Of a stretch of 64,000 nt of DNA, positions 17,301-25,582 are shown piece after piece. The translations under genes were made by a program, and so were the position numbers. This DNA comes from Pseudomonas mosselii (GTDB taxonomy: Bacteria > Pseudomonadota > Gammaproteobacteria > Pseudomonadales > Pseudomonadaceae), in assembly GCF_005796105.1 (NCBI RefSeq), contig NZ_VAUO01000012.1:46110-110109 (forward strand), written 5' to 3'. The notes beneath the pieces are model-generated. The model saw only the letters and a list, made by a program, of their open reading frames with translations. It had not been told where the DNA came from and ran no database searches. The stretch's first letter is position 1. Each line of letters opens with the position of its first letter.

Positions 17301-19287
17301 CAACGGCGAACTGCGGCTGATGGCGCAGGCCTGGACCGACGAGCACTTCGGCATGGCCGAGGGCAAGACCGTGGTCGCCGCGCCGCTGATCGCCGAGCTG
17401 TCGGCACCGCGCTTCCTGGCCGGTGGCGACCGCACCCAGCTGGCGCTGGACCTTGCCAACCTGTCCGGCCGTACCCAGCAACTGAGCGTGCAACTGGGCA
17501 CCGAAGGCCAGCTGTCGCTGGTCGGCGGCGCGCAGCAGAGCATCGCCCTTGGTGCGGGCCAGCGCAGCACGCTGATGATCCCGGTGCAGGCCCAGGGCGG
17601 CCTGGGCCAGGGCAAGGTCCGCGTGCAGGTCAGTGGCTTGCAATTGCCTGGCGAGCCAACCCAGGTCTTCGCGCGTGAGTGGACCCTGGGCGTGCGCCCG
17701 GCCTACCCGGCGATGCTCAAGCACTACCGTGTGGCCTTGAAGGACCAGCCCTGGAGCCTGCCTGAAAGCGATCTGGCCGAATTCGAACCGGCTGGGCTTG
17801 AAGCCAGCCTGGCGCTGTCGAGTCGTCCGCCGCTGAACCTCGCCGAGCAGATCCGCGCGCTGGAGGCCTACCCCTACGGTTGCCTGGAGCAGACCACCAG
17901 TGGCCTGTACCCATCGTTGTATGCCGACGCTGAGACTCTCAAACGCCTGGGTATCAAGGGCGAGCCCGCCGAGGTGCGCAAGCGCAAGATCGAAATGGGC
18001 ATCGAGCACCTGCTAGGCATGCAGCGCTACAACGGCAGCTTTGGTCTGTGGAGTTCGGACAGCGAAGAAGAATACTGGCTGACGGCCTATGTCACCGACT
18101 TCCTGCTGCGCGCCCGTGAGCAAGGTTATGGCGTACCCGCCGACGCGCTGAAAAAAGCCAGCGAGCGCCTGTTGCGCTACGTGCAAGAGCGCAACCTGAT
18201 CGAGGTGGACTACAGCCAGGACGCCGATCACACCCGCTTTGCCGTGCAGGCGTACGCAGCGCTAGTGCTCGCGCGTAGCCAGCAGGCGCCGCTCGGTGCC
18301 TTGCGCAGCCTGTTCGAGCGCCGCAGCGATGCGCGCTCGGGCCTGCCGCTGGTACAGCTGGCGGTAGCGCTGGACAAGATGGGCGACAAACCGCGTGCGC
18401 AGCAGGCGTTGCAGGCAGGGCTTGCGGTCAGCCGCAGCGCAGGCTGGATGGCCGACTACGGCAGTGCCCTGCGTGACCAGGCGTTGATCCTGGCGCTATT
18501 GCAGGAAAACAGCCTCGCCGCAGGCCAGGTCGACCAACGTTTGTTTGCCCTGTCGGATGAACTGGCGGCCAACCGCTGGCTGTCCACGCAAGAGCGCAAC
18601 GCGCTGTTCCTGGCCGGTCGCGGTCTGCTCGGCAAGCCCGAGGGCAACTGGAAGGCGCGTCTGGATAGCGCGGGCGAGATTCGCGAATTCGACAACAGTG
18701 ATTCGGGGATGAAGCTCGAAGGTTCGTTGCTGGCCTCGCCGTTGACCGTACAGAACCAAGGCAGCGATACGCTGTACCAGCAATTGACGCTGTCTGGCTA
18801 TCCGCGCCAGGCCCCGGCTGCCAGTGGCAATGGCATGGAGATCCGCCGCGAGTACCTGGGCATGAACGGTCAGGCGCTGGATCTGGGTAACCTGCGCAGT
18901 GGCGACCTGGTGCTGGTGCACCTGGCGCTCAAGGCAAAAGACCCGGTGCCCGACGCTTTGGTGGTCGACCTGCTGCCAGCCGGCCTGGAGCTTGAGAACC
19001 AGAACCTGGCGCAGAGTGCTGCCAGCCTGGATAACGCTAGCAGCGCGGTGAAGCAGTGGCGCGAGTCGATGCAGAATGCAAGCGTAGTGCACCAGGAGTA
19101 CCGCGATGATCGCTACGTCGCTGCACTCAAGCTGGACAGCTATGGCACCACGCACCTGCTGTACCTGGCCCGTGCGGTTACCCCAGGCAGCTACCGCATC
19201 CCGCCGCCGCAGGTCGAGTCGATGTATCGGCCGAACCTGCAAGCGGTTGGCGCGAGCCAAGGAGAAATGACCGTGCGTGCCCGCTGA
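14383..19287 (+). CDS. yfhM: Bacterial alpha-2-macroglobulin lipoprotein (YfhM type)
   Basis: 1634-aa periplasmic protease trap. The signal peptide ends in a lipobox (LLSAC, Cys18), followed by D-S-S, which suggests inner-membrane retention. Several MG-type beta domains follow. The thioester motif PYGCLEQ is intact at Cys1167, so covalent trapping of attacking proteases is expected. Length fits E. coli YfhM. In enterobacteria yfhM and pbpC are adjacent and thought to act together when the envelope is breached: the trap blocks proteases while PbpC repairs murein. Here pbpC follows but is separated by a small opposite-strand gene. The start follows ATTCTCAA with a weak ribosome site; an in-frame GTG at 14341 is unlikely because it would displace the lipoprotein signal. 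Confidence 0.95.
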   Translation: MLNKGLLLACALALLSACDSSNQDKPPAQVDKPVAAASAEKPAARREDPAVLAKRYAGRELTVVDVSEVQLDGASTLSVSLSAPLDANQDFAAKLHLVDTVKGKVDGAWELSDNQMELRLRHLEPQRKMVLTIDKGLLSVNGNSLEAESVSRFETRDMQPTVGFASRGSLLPTRLAEGLPVIALNVDKVDVEFFRVKPDMLSTFLANWGRNSSLYYYQSQETLAMAELVYSGRFDLNPARNTRETVLLPIAGIKPLQEPGVYLAVMRASGTYDYSQPATLFTLSDIGLSAHRYRDRLDVFAQALEGGKALKDVTLELHDDKGKLLAQAKTDGDGHAQLPITAKADTLIATQGVHTTLLRLNTAALDLAEFDITGPQANPLQFFIFGPRDLYRPGETVLLNGLLRDQDGKPLKAQPVNVEVRRPDEQVSRKFVWEADANGLFQYQLQLASEAPTGRWQLLLDLGGGRKQVYEFLVEDFLPERLALELKGRDTPLSPEDTATIQVNGRYLYGAPAAGNRLSGQAYVRPLREAVKALPGYQFGAVTETDLAQDLELDEVTLDQAGKARIDIESRWSEARSPLQLTVQASLQESGGRPITRRLDQPIWPAERLPGLRGLFDGDETDGDGPVEFEFLVADRDGNKLAADNLKVRLIRERRDYYWNYSQSDGWSYNYNEKFLTQNEETLSVKAGSTAKLNFQVEWGPYRVEVEDPQTGLVSSARFWAGYRAQDNAEGGAVRPDQVKIALDKPAYTDGASAKVTVTPPAAGSGYLMVESADGPLWWQEIDVPAEGKTFDVQLDKQWARHDLYISALVIRPGERKANATPKRAVGVLHLPLDRAERKLAVTLQAPEKMRPKQPLTVKFKAANADGSVPKQVHVLLSAVDVGILNITDFKTPDPFASLFGRKAYGADQLDIYGQLIEAGQGRLASLAFGGDAAMAKGGKRPNTTVTIVAQQSLPVTLDDKGEGQATVDIPDFNGELRLMAQAWTDEHFGMAEGKTVVAAPLIAELSAPRFLAGGDRTQLALDLANLSGRTQQLSVQLGTEGQLSLVGGAQQSIALGAGQRSTLMIPVQAQGGLGQGKVRVQVSGLQLPGEPTQVFAREWTLGVRPAYPAMLKHYRVALKDQPWSLPESDLAEFEPAGLEASLALSSRPPLNLAEQIRALEAYPYGCLEQTTSGLYPSLYADAETLKRLGIKGEPAEVRKRKIEMGIEHLLGMQRYNGSFGLWSSDSEEEYWLTAYVTDFLLRAREQGYGVPADALKKASERLLRYVQERNLIEVDYSQDADHTRFAVQAYAALVLARSQQAPLGALRSLFERRSDARSGLPLVQLAVALDKMGDKPRAQQALQAGLAVSRSAGWMADYGSALRDQALILALLQENSLAAGQVDQRLFALSDELAANRWLSTQERNALFLAGRGLLGKPEGNWKARLDSAGEIREFDNSDSGMKLEGSLLASPLTVQNQGSDTLYQQLTLSGYPRQAPAASGNGMEIRREYLGMNGQALDLGNLRSGDLVLVHLALKAKDPVPDALVVDLLPAGLELENQNLAQSAASLDNASSAVKQWRESMQNASVVHQEYRDDRYVAALKLDSYGTTHLLYLARAVTPGSYRIPPPQVESMYRPNLQAVGASQGEMTVRAR

Positions 19288-19304
19288 GCAAGCCACAAGC
19301 TGCG

Positions 19305-19358
19305 AGCTGCAAGCTACAAGAAGAAGCGCCGGCGCCCTTCAGCTTGTAGCTTGTAGCT
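19305..19358. terminator. Long hairpin between yfhM and the small convergent gene
   Basis: Arms AGCTGCAAGCTACAAG and CTTGTAGCTTGTAGCT pair over 16 bp with one G-U, enclosing an inner GCGCCGGCGC palindrome. It lies exactly between two converging genes, so a bidirectional terminator role is likely. The wording of the arms is typical of intergenic repeats in P. putida-group genomes. Confidence 0.6.
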
Positions 19359-19362
19359 GCTT

Positions 19363-19656
19363 TCAGTGCACCACCCAGCTCAGCACCCACAACCCTAACA
19401 ACGCCCAGATGATCCCGAGCACGATCGATGCGCGCATGAACGCCCGCACGGCCGAGTACAGCAGCATCAGGCCAACGATGAGCGCGAGGATGCTGACCAG
19501 CGAAGTGTCCATCCCCAAGGTACGGGCCAGGCCGTCGATAAAATTACCACCGGCATTGGCCAGCAGGTTGAACAACCCGCTCAGGGCATCGACGATAAAG
19601 CGGATCACCGCCCCCAGTGCCTGGCCCAGCCATTCGAAAAAACCTTCTACATGCAT
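19363..19656 (-). CDS. Small inner-membrane protein of unknown function
   Basis: 97 aa. Start at ATG 19656 (MHVEGFFEW) because AGGAAG precedes it; an upstream TTG is weaker. There are two or three hydrophobic segments: an amphipathic one around LGQALGAVIRFIVDALSGLFNLLA, then SLVSILALIVGLMLLYSAV and IVLGIIWALLGLWVLSWVV. No catalytic motif. It sits opposite to and between yfhM and pbpC, which are contiguous in E. coli, and its start is 59 bp from the pbpC start, so the two share a divergent promoter region. It might be a small membrane accessory of the envelope-repair pair; that is inference from position only. Confidence 0.7.
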   Translation of the reverse strand: MHVEGFFEWLGQALGAVIRFIVDALSGLFNLLANAGGNFIDGLARTLGMDTSLVSILALIVGLMLLYSAVRAFMRASIVLGIIWALLGLWVLSWVVH

Positions 19657-19715
19657 AATCGCTTCCTGATGAACGCTCAAAGCCTTTGGCCGCTACCCGG
19701 CCCGGTCGGTTCCCG

Positions 19716-22064
19716 ATGCCAAGCTTAGCCCGCCTGCGCCTGAAAAGAATGCTGCGCAGGCTGGCTGTTGGCGGGCTGTTGTTGCTGATGCTGCTGTGGC
19801 TGGCCGACCGGCTCTGGCCGCTGCCGATGCCAGGCGACGATCTGGCGCGGGTGGTGTTGGCCGAGGACGGTACGCCGCTGTGGCGTTTCGCCGATGCCGA
19901 CGGTGTGTGGCGCTATCCAGTGAGCCCTGAGGAGGTCTCGCCGCTGTACCTGGAGGCGCTGCTGGCCTACGAAGACCGCTGGTTCTATCAGCATCCCGGG
20001 GTCAACCCTATGGCCCTGGCTCGGGCGGCCTGGCTGAACCTGCGCGGCGGGCGGGTGGTGTCGGGGGGGAGCACGTTGTCGATGCAGGTGGCGCGCCTGC
20101 TCGACCCGCATGACCGCACCTTGACGGGCAAGCTGCGTCAGTTGTGGCGTACCGCGCAACTGGAGTGGCACCTGTCCAAGCGCGAGATCCTGGAGGTCTA
20201 CCTGAACCGTGCGCCATTTGGTGGCACCTTGCAGGGGGTGGCGGCGGCCAGTTGGGCGTACCTGGGCAAGTCCCCGAAACACCTCACCCCTGCCGAGGCT
20301 GCCTTGCTTGCGGTGTTGCCCCAGGCCCCGAGCCGATTGCGCCCGGACCGTCACCCAGAGCGCGCCCAGCGAGCCCGCGACAAGGTGCTGCAACGCCTGG
20401 CCGAATACCAGGTATGGCCGGACCTGCGCATCGCCGAGGCCCGCGAAGAGCCCCTGCTGCTGGCGCCGCGACAAGAACCCGCGTTGGCGCCACTGCTGGC
20501 GCGCAGGCTCAACACCCGCGACAGTCCGCCGCTGATCCGCACCACCCTGGACGCCGCGTTGCAGCGCCGCCTGGAAGACCTGCTGCTGGGCTGGCGCGCG
20601 CGTTTGCCTGAGCGCACGTCGGCGGCGCTGCTGGTGGTTGAAACCCAGAACATGGCCGTGCGCGCCTACCTCGGCTCCATCGACCTGGGGGATGCGCGAC
20701 GCTTCGGCCATGTGGACATGATTCATGCCCTGCGCTCGCCTGGTTCGACTCTCAAGCCATTCCTCTACGCCATGGCCATGGACGATGGCCTGATCCACTC
20801 CGAGTCGCTGTTGCAGGATGTGCCCCGGCGCTACGGCGATTACCGCCCAGGCAACTTCTCGATGGGCTTCAGTGGCCCGGTGTCGGCCAGCGCCGCCCTG
20901 GCGCTGTCGCTCAATCTGCCAGCGGTGCAGTTGCTCGAAGCCTACGGCCCCAAGCGCTTCGCCGCACAGATGCGTATGGGCGGCGTGCCCTTGGTGCTGC
21001 CACCGTTGGCCGAGCCGAACCTGTCGTTGATTCTCGGCGGGGCCGGCAGCCGTCTGGAGGATCTGGTCGGTGGCTATGCGGCTCTTGCCCGTGAGGGGCG
21101 CAGTGCACGGATTCGCTTGCAGCCTCAGGACCCGTTGGTCGAGCAGCGCCTGCTGTCGCCGGGTTCGGCGTGGATCACCCGGCGCATCCTCAGCGGCCTG
21201 GCGCGCCCGGACCGTGATCGGAATGCCGAGCTGGTGCAGCGGCCTGCGCTGGCCTGGAAAACCGGCACCAGCTATGGCTTTCGTGATGCCTGGTCGGTGG
21301 GTGTCGGGCCGCGTTACCTGATTGGTGTGTGGATCGGTCGCCCCGACGGCACGCCGGTTCCGGGACAGTTCGGTCTGGCCTCGGCGGCGCCACTGATGTT
21401 GCAGGTGCACGATCTGCTCAGCAATCGCGATGCCCAGCGCGGTATCCAGGTGCCGGTTGAGGCGGTGCCGGCCTCGGTGGGTGTCGCGGCGATCTGCTGG
21501 CCGCTGGGCCAGCCGATGAATCGGCAAGATCCGAACTGCCGCCGGCAGCGCTTCGCCTGGACCTTGGACGGCACCACGCCGCCCACCTTGCAGGCGGCCG
21601 ATCAGCCACTGGGGCTGGGGCTGCGCGATGTGGTGTGGGTCAACGCCCAAGGGTTGCGCGTCGATTCCACCTGCCCCGGTGCGATGAAGCATGAGGTTGC
21701 TTTGTGGCCCGCACCGCTGGAGCCTTGGTTACCCAAGGCCGAACGCCGTGCTGCGCGGCTGCCTGCGCCCGACCCAAGCTGTCCGCCGCAGGGCGCGGGC
21801 AGCGCGCCGCCGCTGTCGATTGTTGGCGTGCGTCCGGGCGACAGCCTGCGCCGTCCGGCAACCAGCAGCGAGGCGTTGCAACTAAGGGTGTCGGCGCTGG
21901 GGGGCAATGGTCGGCGCTGGTGGTTCCTCAATGGTGCACCGCTCGGTGAGACCCAAGGCCAGGAAAGCCTGGCGGTGCGCTTCGAACAGGCCGGGCGCAT
22001 CGAACTCAGCGCCCTGGACGAAAGTGGCGAGACAGCCCGTGTGGAGTTCCAGGTGACACCGTGA
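19716..22064 (+). CDS. pbpC: Penicillin-binding protein 1C (PbpC)
   Basis: 782-aa bifunctional murein synthase with a membrane anchor at about 14-32. The GT51 transglycosylase domain contains EDRWFYQHPG (Glu86 region) and GGSTLSMQ. The transpeptidase domain has SxxK at Ser344-Lys347 (GSTLK), an SLN motif, and KTG at 515 followed by TSYGFRDAW. The C-terminal region after about 690 matches the PBP1C-specific BiPBP_C domain. Start is ATG 19716; an in-frame TTG at 19686 is less likely. It works with the YfhM protease trap in the standard model for this pair. Confidence 0.95.
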   Translation: MPSLARLRLKRMLRRLAVGGLLLLMLLWLADRLWPLPMPGDDLARVVLAEDGTPLWRFADADGVWRYPVSPEEVSPLYLEALLAYEDRWFYQHPGVNPMALARAAWLNLRGGRVVSGGSTLSMQVARLLDPHDRTLTGKLRQLWRTAQLEWHLSKREILEVYLNRAPFGGTLQGVAAASWAYLGKSPKHLTPAEAALLAVLPQAPSRLRPDRHPERAQRARDKVLQRLAEYQVWPDLRIAEAREEPLLLAPRQEPALAPLLARRLNTRDSPPLIRTTLDAALQRRLEDLLLGWRARLPERTSAALLVVETQNMAVRAYLGSIDLGDARRFGHVDMIHALRSPGSTLKPFLYAMAMDDGLIHSESLLQDVPRRYGDYRPGNFSMGFSGPVSASAALALSLNLPAVQLLEAYGPKRFAAQMRMGGVPLVLPPLAEPNLSLILGGAGSRLEDLVGGYAALAREGRSARIRLQPQDPLVEQRLLSPGSAWITRRILSGLARPDRDRNAELVQRPALAWKTGTSYGFRDAWSVGVGPRYLIGVWIGRPDGTPVPGQFGLASAAPLMLQVHDLLSNRDAQRGIQVPVEAVPASVGVAAICWPLGQPMNRQDPNCRRQRFAWTLDGTTPPTLQAADQPLGLGLRDVVWVNAQGLRVDSTCPGAMKHEVALWPAPLEPWLPKAERRAARLPAPDPSCPPQGAGSAPPLSIVGVRPGDSLRRPATSSEALQLRVSALGGNGRRWWFLNGAPLGETQGQESLAVRFEQAGRIELSALDESGETARVEFQVTP

Positions 22065-22304
22065 GCATGCTGCGGTGACTAGTCGCTTGGGGTTACACCT
22101 TAGGTGATGCGCTGCCTCGCAGGTTACGCAACTGATTAAAAAATCGAGTGTTTGCCAGCGCCAATGACGCCCTGCCAATAGGGTTAGTCGCAAGTTGTGA
22201 GCTATTCGTTTCGAACCCTGAGGACTTCACTGCTGACTGTAGGGGTAAGCCTGCGCGAACTGAAGCGCGGCGACTCAACAACAATGAGCGGCAGGAGTCT
22301 TCCC

Positions 22305-23738
22305 ATGAATAATCAAGCGTGGATGAAGGCGGCCACGGCGCTGACCATGGTCATGGCGCTGGGCCTTGCGGGATGCAGTAGCGGCGGTGGCGGGCACCAC
22401 AGCGCGGTGAGTGGTTCGTCTGGGAACGCAGGCGGAGGTGGCGGCACCGATGGCGGTGGTGACAATGGCGGCGGCGGCGGCGGCGGTGGTGGAGGTGGCA
22501 GTGGCAGCGTAGGTGACGGCTTGGTGGTGGCGCAGGTGGTCGATCAAGCGGGCACCACGGTGGCTGGCCTGGGCGACGGCGTCAGTGCGCTTGGCCAAGC
22601 AATCGGTTCGTTGCCCGTGGCCGGCAGCACGGTGTTGACCGGCGGGGTCGGGGCGCTGGTGTCCTCCACCGGCACGGCGCTGAACAGCGTCGGCAACGGG
22701 TTGAGCGACGGCCTGGGACAACTGGGCTCTGGGGGCAATGCACTGGGTACTACCGTGGGTGGGGTCGGTGCTGCGACGGCAGACTTGGGTACCGGTGTTT
22801 CAGGGCTGGGGCAGGGCTTGCAGGCGCTCGCGACTGGTTCTGCGCTCGAGCAGGTCCCGGTGGTCAATCAGGTGGTGGCCGGGGCAGGGCAGGGCGTGAA
22901 TCAGGTGGGCCAAGTGGTGACCATGCTCGGCGACACGCTCACGCCCATCGGCACGAGTGGCCCTCTGGCCGGCGCTACCCAAGGCGTCAGCGACACACTG
23001 GTGCCGGTGGTATCGCTGGTCGAGAACACCACGGCGAACGTTACGCGCCAAACGGGCCTTGCCGGTCCTTTGAACCAGACCCTCAACGGTGTCGGCAATG
23101 CGCTTGATCAGGCAGGCCAGCAGGTAGCCGGCGCGGGCAACGGCAACCCGCTGACCGACACGACCGGGCAGTTGGTCAGCAACCTTGGCACGCTGGTTGG
23201 TGTCTCGGCAGGCCTATCGCCGACAACCGGCAGTGCCCGTACCGGGCTGCTGGAAACCGTTGGTGGCGTGGTCGCTGGCGCAGGTGCCGGGTTGACCGCA
23301 GGCACCAGCAATACTGCCGTGGGCAGTTTGGGCGGTAGCACGGCCCAGGTGGGCAACAGCGTGGCCAGCCTCGGCACGGTGCTGGGCGGCAATGGCGTGA
23401 CCAACAGCAGCGCCGGTGCGCCAGTGGCCGCCCTTACCCAGCAGGTCGGCGGCGGGCTTAACCCTGTGGTCGGCGGCGTCGCCAGCCTGACCCAGCAAGT
23501 CGGTGCCAGCACCGGCGTTGGTGCGCCCGTGGCCGGGCTGCTCAACCAGGCGGGTGGCGCTGTGAGCAATGTCGGCACACAACTGGGCAGTGCCACGGGC
23601 AACCCGGTGGTGAGCCAGCTCGGCAGCACGGTCGGGGCCTTGGGCGGCAGCGTTGGTCAGGCTGGCACATTGGTCAATGGCAGTACCTCCGGTACTGGCC
23701 TGGGTGGGGTACTGGGCGGTTTGGGTGGTAGCCGTTAG
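22305..23738 (+). CDS. Gly-rich repeat lipoprotein, probable cargo of the adjacent TpsB transporter
   Basis: 477 aa. The signal peptide ends in a clear lipobox LAGC (Cys24), and Ser at +2 predicts outer-membrane sorting. A poly-Gly linker (about 25-70) is followed by about 400 residues made of loose repeats of the type G..L..LG..V, rich in G, V, T, N, S, A and Q and poor in charge, with no Cys after the lipobox. Such proteins are often labelled collagen-like, but continuous Gly-X-Y triplets are not present outside short stretches, so a beta-helical or fibrous surface structure fits better. Start ATG 22305 has AGGAG 9 bp upstream. The TpsB gene begins 90 bp downstream on the same strand. No TPS-type secretion domain is visible. 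Confidence 0.75.
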   Translation: MNNQAWMKAATALTMVMALGLAGCSSGGGGHHSAVSGSSGNAGGGGGTDGGGDNGGGGGGGGGGGSGSVGDGLVVAQVVDQAGTTVAGLGDGVSALGQAIGSLPVAGSTVLTGGVGALVSSTGTALNSVGNGLSDGLGQLGSGGNALGTTVGGVGAATADLGTGVSGLGQGLQALATGSALEQVPVVNQVVAGAGQGVNQVGQVVTMLGDTLTPIGTSGPLAGATQGVSDTLVPVVSLVENTTANVTRQTGLAGPLNQTLNGVGNALDQAGQQVAGAGNGNPLTDTTGQLVSNLGTLVGVSAGLSPTTGSARTGLLETVGGVVAGAGAGLTAGTSNTAVGSLGGSTAQVGNSVASLGTVLGGNGVTNSSAGAPVAALTQQVGGGLNPVVGGVASLTQQVGASTGVGAPVAGLLNQAGGAVSNVGTQLGSATGNPVVSQLGSTVGALGGSVGQAGTLVNGSTSGTGLGGVLGGLGGSR

Positions 23739-23828
23739 TGGCCGATCAGCGGCTCAGCACCTACGCTTGCAGCAGCGCCAGGGGCGTCGCACGGCGCCCC
23801 TGGCTTGACCGGATCATGGAGTGTCCGC

Positions 23829-25496
23829 ATGCGCCTACTGGCCGCGACTTTACTGCTGTGCGGGGTCGGCCTGACCCACGCCGAGCCCCTGCCCAGTTTT
23901 CTCAACAGTAACGAGACCGAACGCCGCCTGCCCACGCCGAACTTGCCGGTGGATGCCTATCGACCTGCCGTGGCGACGCCGCAACTCCCAGTGCCTGGGA
24001 CTGCGCAGCAGCAACCGTTGCTGATGAGCACTCGGGTGCAGGTGCGCAAAGTGCGTTTCGAAGGCGGTACGGTCTATCCGCTGAGCGAGTTGCGCGACCA
24101 CTATCAAGCAGTGATCGGGCGCGAGTCGAGCTTGGCCGAACTGATCGACCTCACCCGGCGCCTGACCCAGCGCTATCAGGACGATGGCTACCTGTTGTCC
24201 TACGCCTACCTGCCACCACAGGATTTTGCCGACGGGCGCCTGCGAGTGGTGCTGGTCGAGGGCTACGTGCGCGATTACCAGGTGCAGGGCGAGATCGGCC
24301 CGGCCCTGGGTTATGTCGAACGCTTGCTGGACAAGCTCAAGGCCGAGCGCCCGCTGACGCGGCAGACCTTCGAGCGTTACACCACCTTGGTCAGCCGCAT
24401 CCCCGGCATCACGTTCCGCGCCGAGGTGCCGCCGCCTACCACCACCGATGGCGCCACGCGGCTGATGGCCGTGGCCACCCGCAAACCCTTCACCACCAGC
24501 CTCAACCTCAACGATGGCAGCCGCGATGACCTACAGGCGTTGCTGGGGGCCAGCAGCAACGCGCAGACCCGTTACGGCGAGCAGCTCAGCGGCTATGTGC
24601 TGGTGCCTCCGGGGGATGACAAGGAGCACTACTATCGCCTCGACTACAGCCAATTCATAGATGACGAAGGCTCGCGCCTGCAACTCTCGGCAGCGCGCTA
24701 TCGCAGTGACCCGCAGGCGCGCCTGCGCCTGAACAATGGCGTTGACCTGACCCAGCACCGCGAGAACGAGCGTTACTCGATTGGCCTGAGCCAGGCATTG
24801 ATCGCCTCGCCCAACGAGTCGCTGGAGGTGATCGGACGCTTCTACGCAGTCAATGACCGAACTGACTATCGGGTCGTGGGCGCTCCTGTGCAGTTCGACA
24901 GCCAGACCGATATTCGGGCGCTGTCTTTCGAAGGCGACTGGCGCAAGGCCGAGGCCCGGCGCCTACGCATCCTCAGTGCCGGGGTATATCAGGGGCTGGA
25001 CCACTTCGGCGCACGCAGCAACGCCGACCTGGACCTGGATTTTTTGCGCCTGCGCTTGGCCGGCGTGCAAAGCGACAACTTCAGCGAACGCTGGCAGGGT
25101 GTCGCCTCGGCGGCCGCCTACTGGAGCAACGACAGCCTGCCTGACAGCGAGCGAGCAGTGTTCGGCGGGCAGAGCTTCGGTCGTGGCTACCCCAGCGACC
25201 AGGCCTCGGGCGACAAGGGCTGGGGGCTGGCCTACGAAGTCAACTACAGCTTCCAGCGCGACGGGACCTGGGTGAAGGTGCTGCAACCCTATGGGGTTGT
25301 CGATGCGGCCCGGGCCTGGTTCAACCAGCTCGACGTGCAAAAGGTACGGATGTCGTCCGCCGCACTTGGCCTGCGGTTTGGTGACATGCACTACTACAAC
25401 ATTGCCGTCGAAGTGGCCAAGCCGATGTCCGACATGGCCCTGGACAGTTTCAACCGACGGCCACGGCTGACCCTGAGCTTCAGTTATCAACTCTAA
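23829..25496 (+). CDS. ShlB/FhaC/HecB-family outer-membrane transporter (TpsB-like)
   Basis: 555 aa of the Omp85/TpsB superfamily. Signal peptide (LLAATLLLCGVGLTHA), a proline-rich linker, a first POTRA domain (VRKVRFEGGTVYPLSEL, about 70-145), a second POTRA, then a 16-strand-type barrel. The loop-6 motif is present as FGRGYPSD and the protein ends in a typical barrel strand, LTLSFSYQL. Family members move large beta-helical exoproteins across the outer membrane. Start ATG 23829 is chosen for GGAGTG 7 bp upstream. Its only neighbour that could be cargo is the Gly-rich lipoprotein just upstream; no classical TpsA gene lies in the window. Confidence 0.9.
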   Translation: MRLLAATLLLCGVGLTHAEPLPSFLNSNETERRLPTPNLPVDAYRPAVATPQLPVPGTAQQQPLLMSTRVQVRKVRFEGGTVYPLSELRDHYQAVIGRESSLAELIDLTRRLTQRYQDDGYLLSYAYLPPQDFADGRLRVVLVEGYVRDYQVQGEIGPALGYVERLLDKLKAERPLTRQTFERYTTLVSRIPGITFRAEVPPPTTTDGATRLMAVATRKPFTTSLNLNDGSRDDLQALLGASSNAQTRYGEQLSGYVLVPPGDDKEHYYRLDYSQFIDDEGSRLQLSAARYRSDPQARLRLNNGVDLTQHRENERYSIGLSQALIASPNESLEVIGRFYAVNDRTDYRVVGAPVQFDSQTDIRALSFEGDWRKAEARRLRILSAGVYQGLDHFGARSNADLDLDFLRLRLAGVQSDNFSERWQGVASAAAYWSNDSLPDSERAVFGGQSFGRGYPSDQASGDKGWGLAYEVNYSFQRDGTWVKVLQPYGVVDAARAWFNQLDVQKVRMSSAALGLRFGDMHYYNIAVEVAKPMSDMALDSFNRRPRLTLSFSYQL

Positions 25497-25501
25497 GACA
25501 A

Positions 25502-25525
25502 GTTGACAGGTTGACAGGTTGACGT
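25502..25525 (+). repeat. Triple 8-bp tandem repeat upstream of the antitoxin-like gene
   Basis: GTTGACAG, GTTGACAG and GTTGACGT run head to tail, ending 57 bp before the start codon at 25583. Each unit contains a TTGAC that could serve as a -35 element, with TATAGG 15 bp after the third. Tandem units of this kind are a plausible binding array for the HTH protein encoded next. Confidence 0.5.
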
Positions 25526-25582
25526 GATGGGGGCGGCGCTATAGGCTCTTCACATCGACGTCACCTTCGATTAGGCCTAGCC

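Noticed and set aside
14350..18009. Very long minus-strand reading frame of over 1200 codons opposite yfhM
   Set aside because: Mirror frame of a high-GC gene: the plus-strand lipoprotein has a lipobox, thioester motif and family length, while the mirror shows no domain.
22197..22304. N-terminal extension of the Gly-rich lipoprotein from a GTG, and a tRNA-like TTCGAACCC at 22209
   Set aside because: AGGAG and the lipoprotein signal place the start at ATG 22305; no cloverleaf can be folded around the TTCGAACCC.
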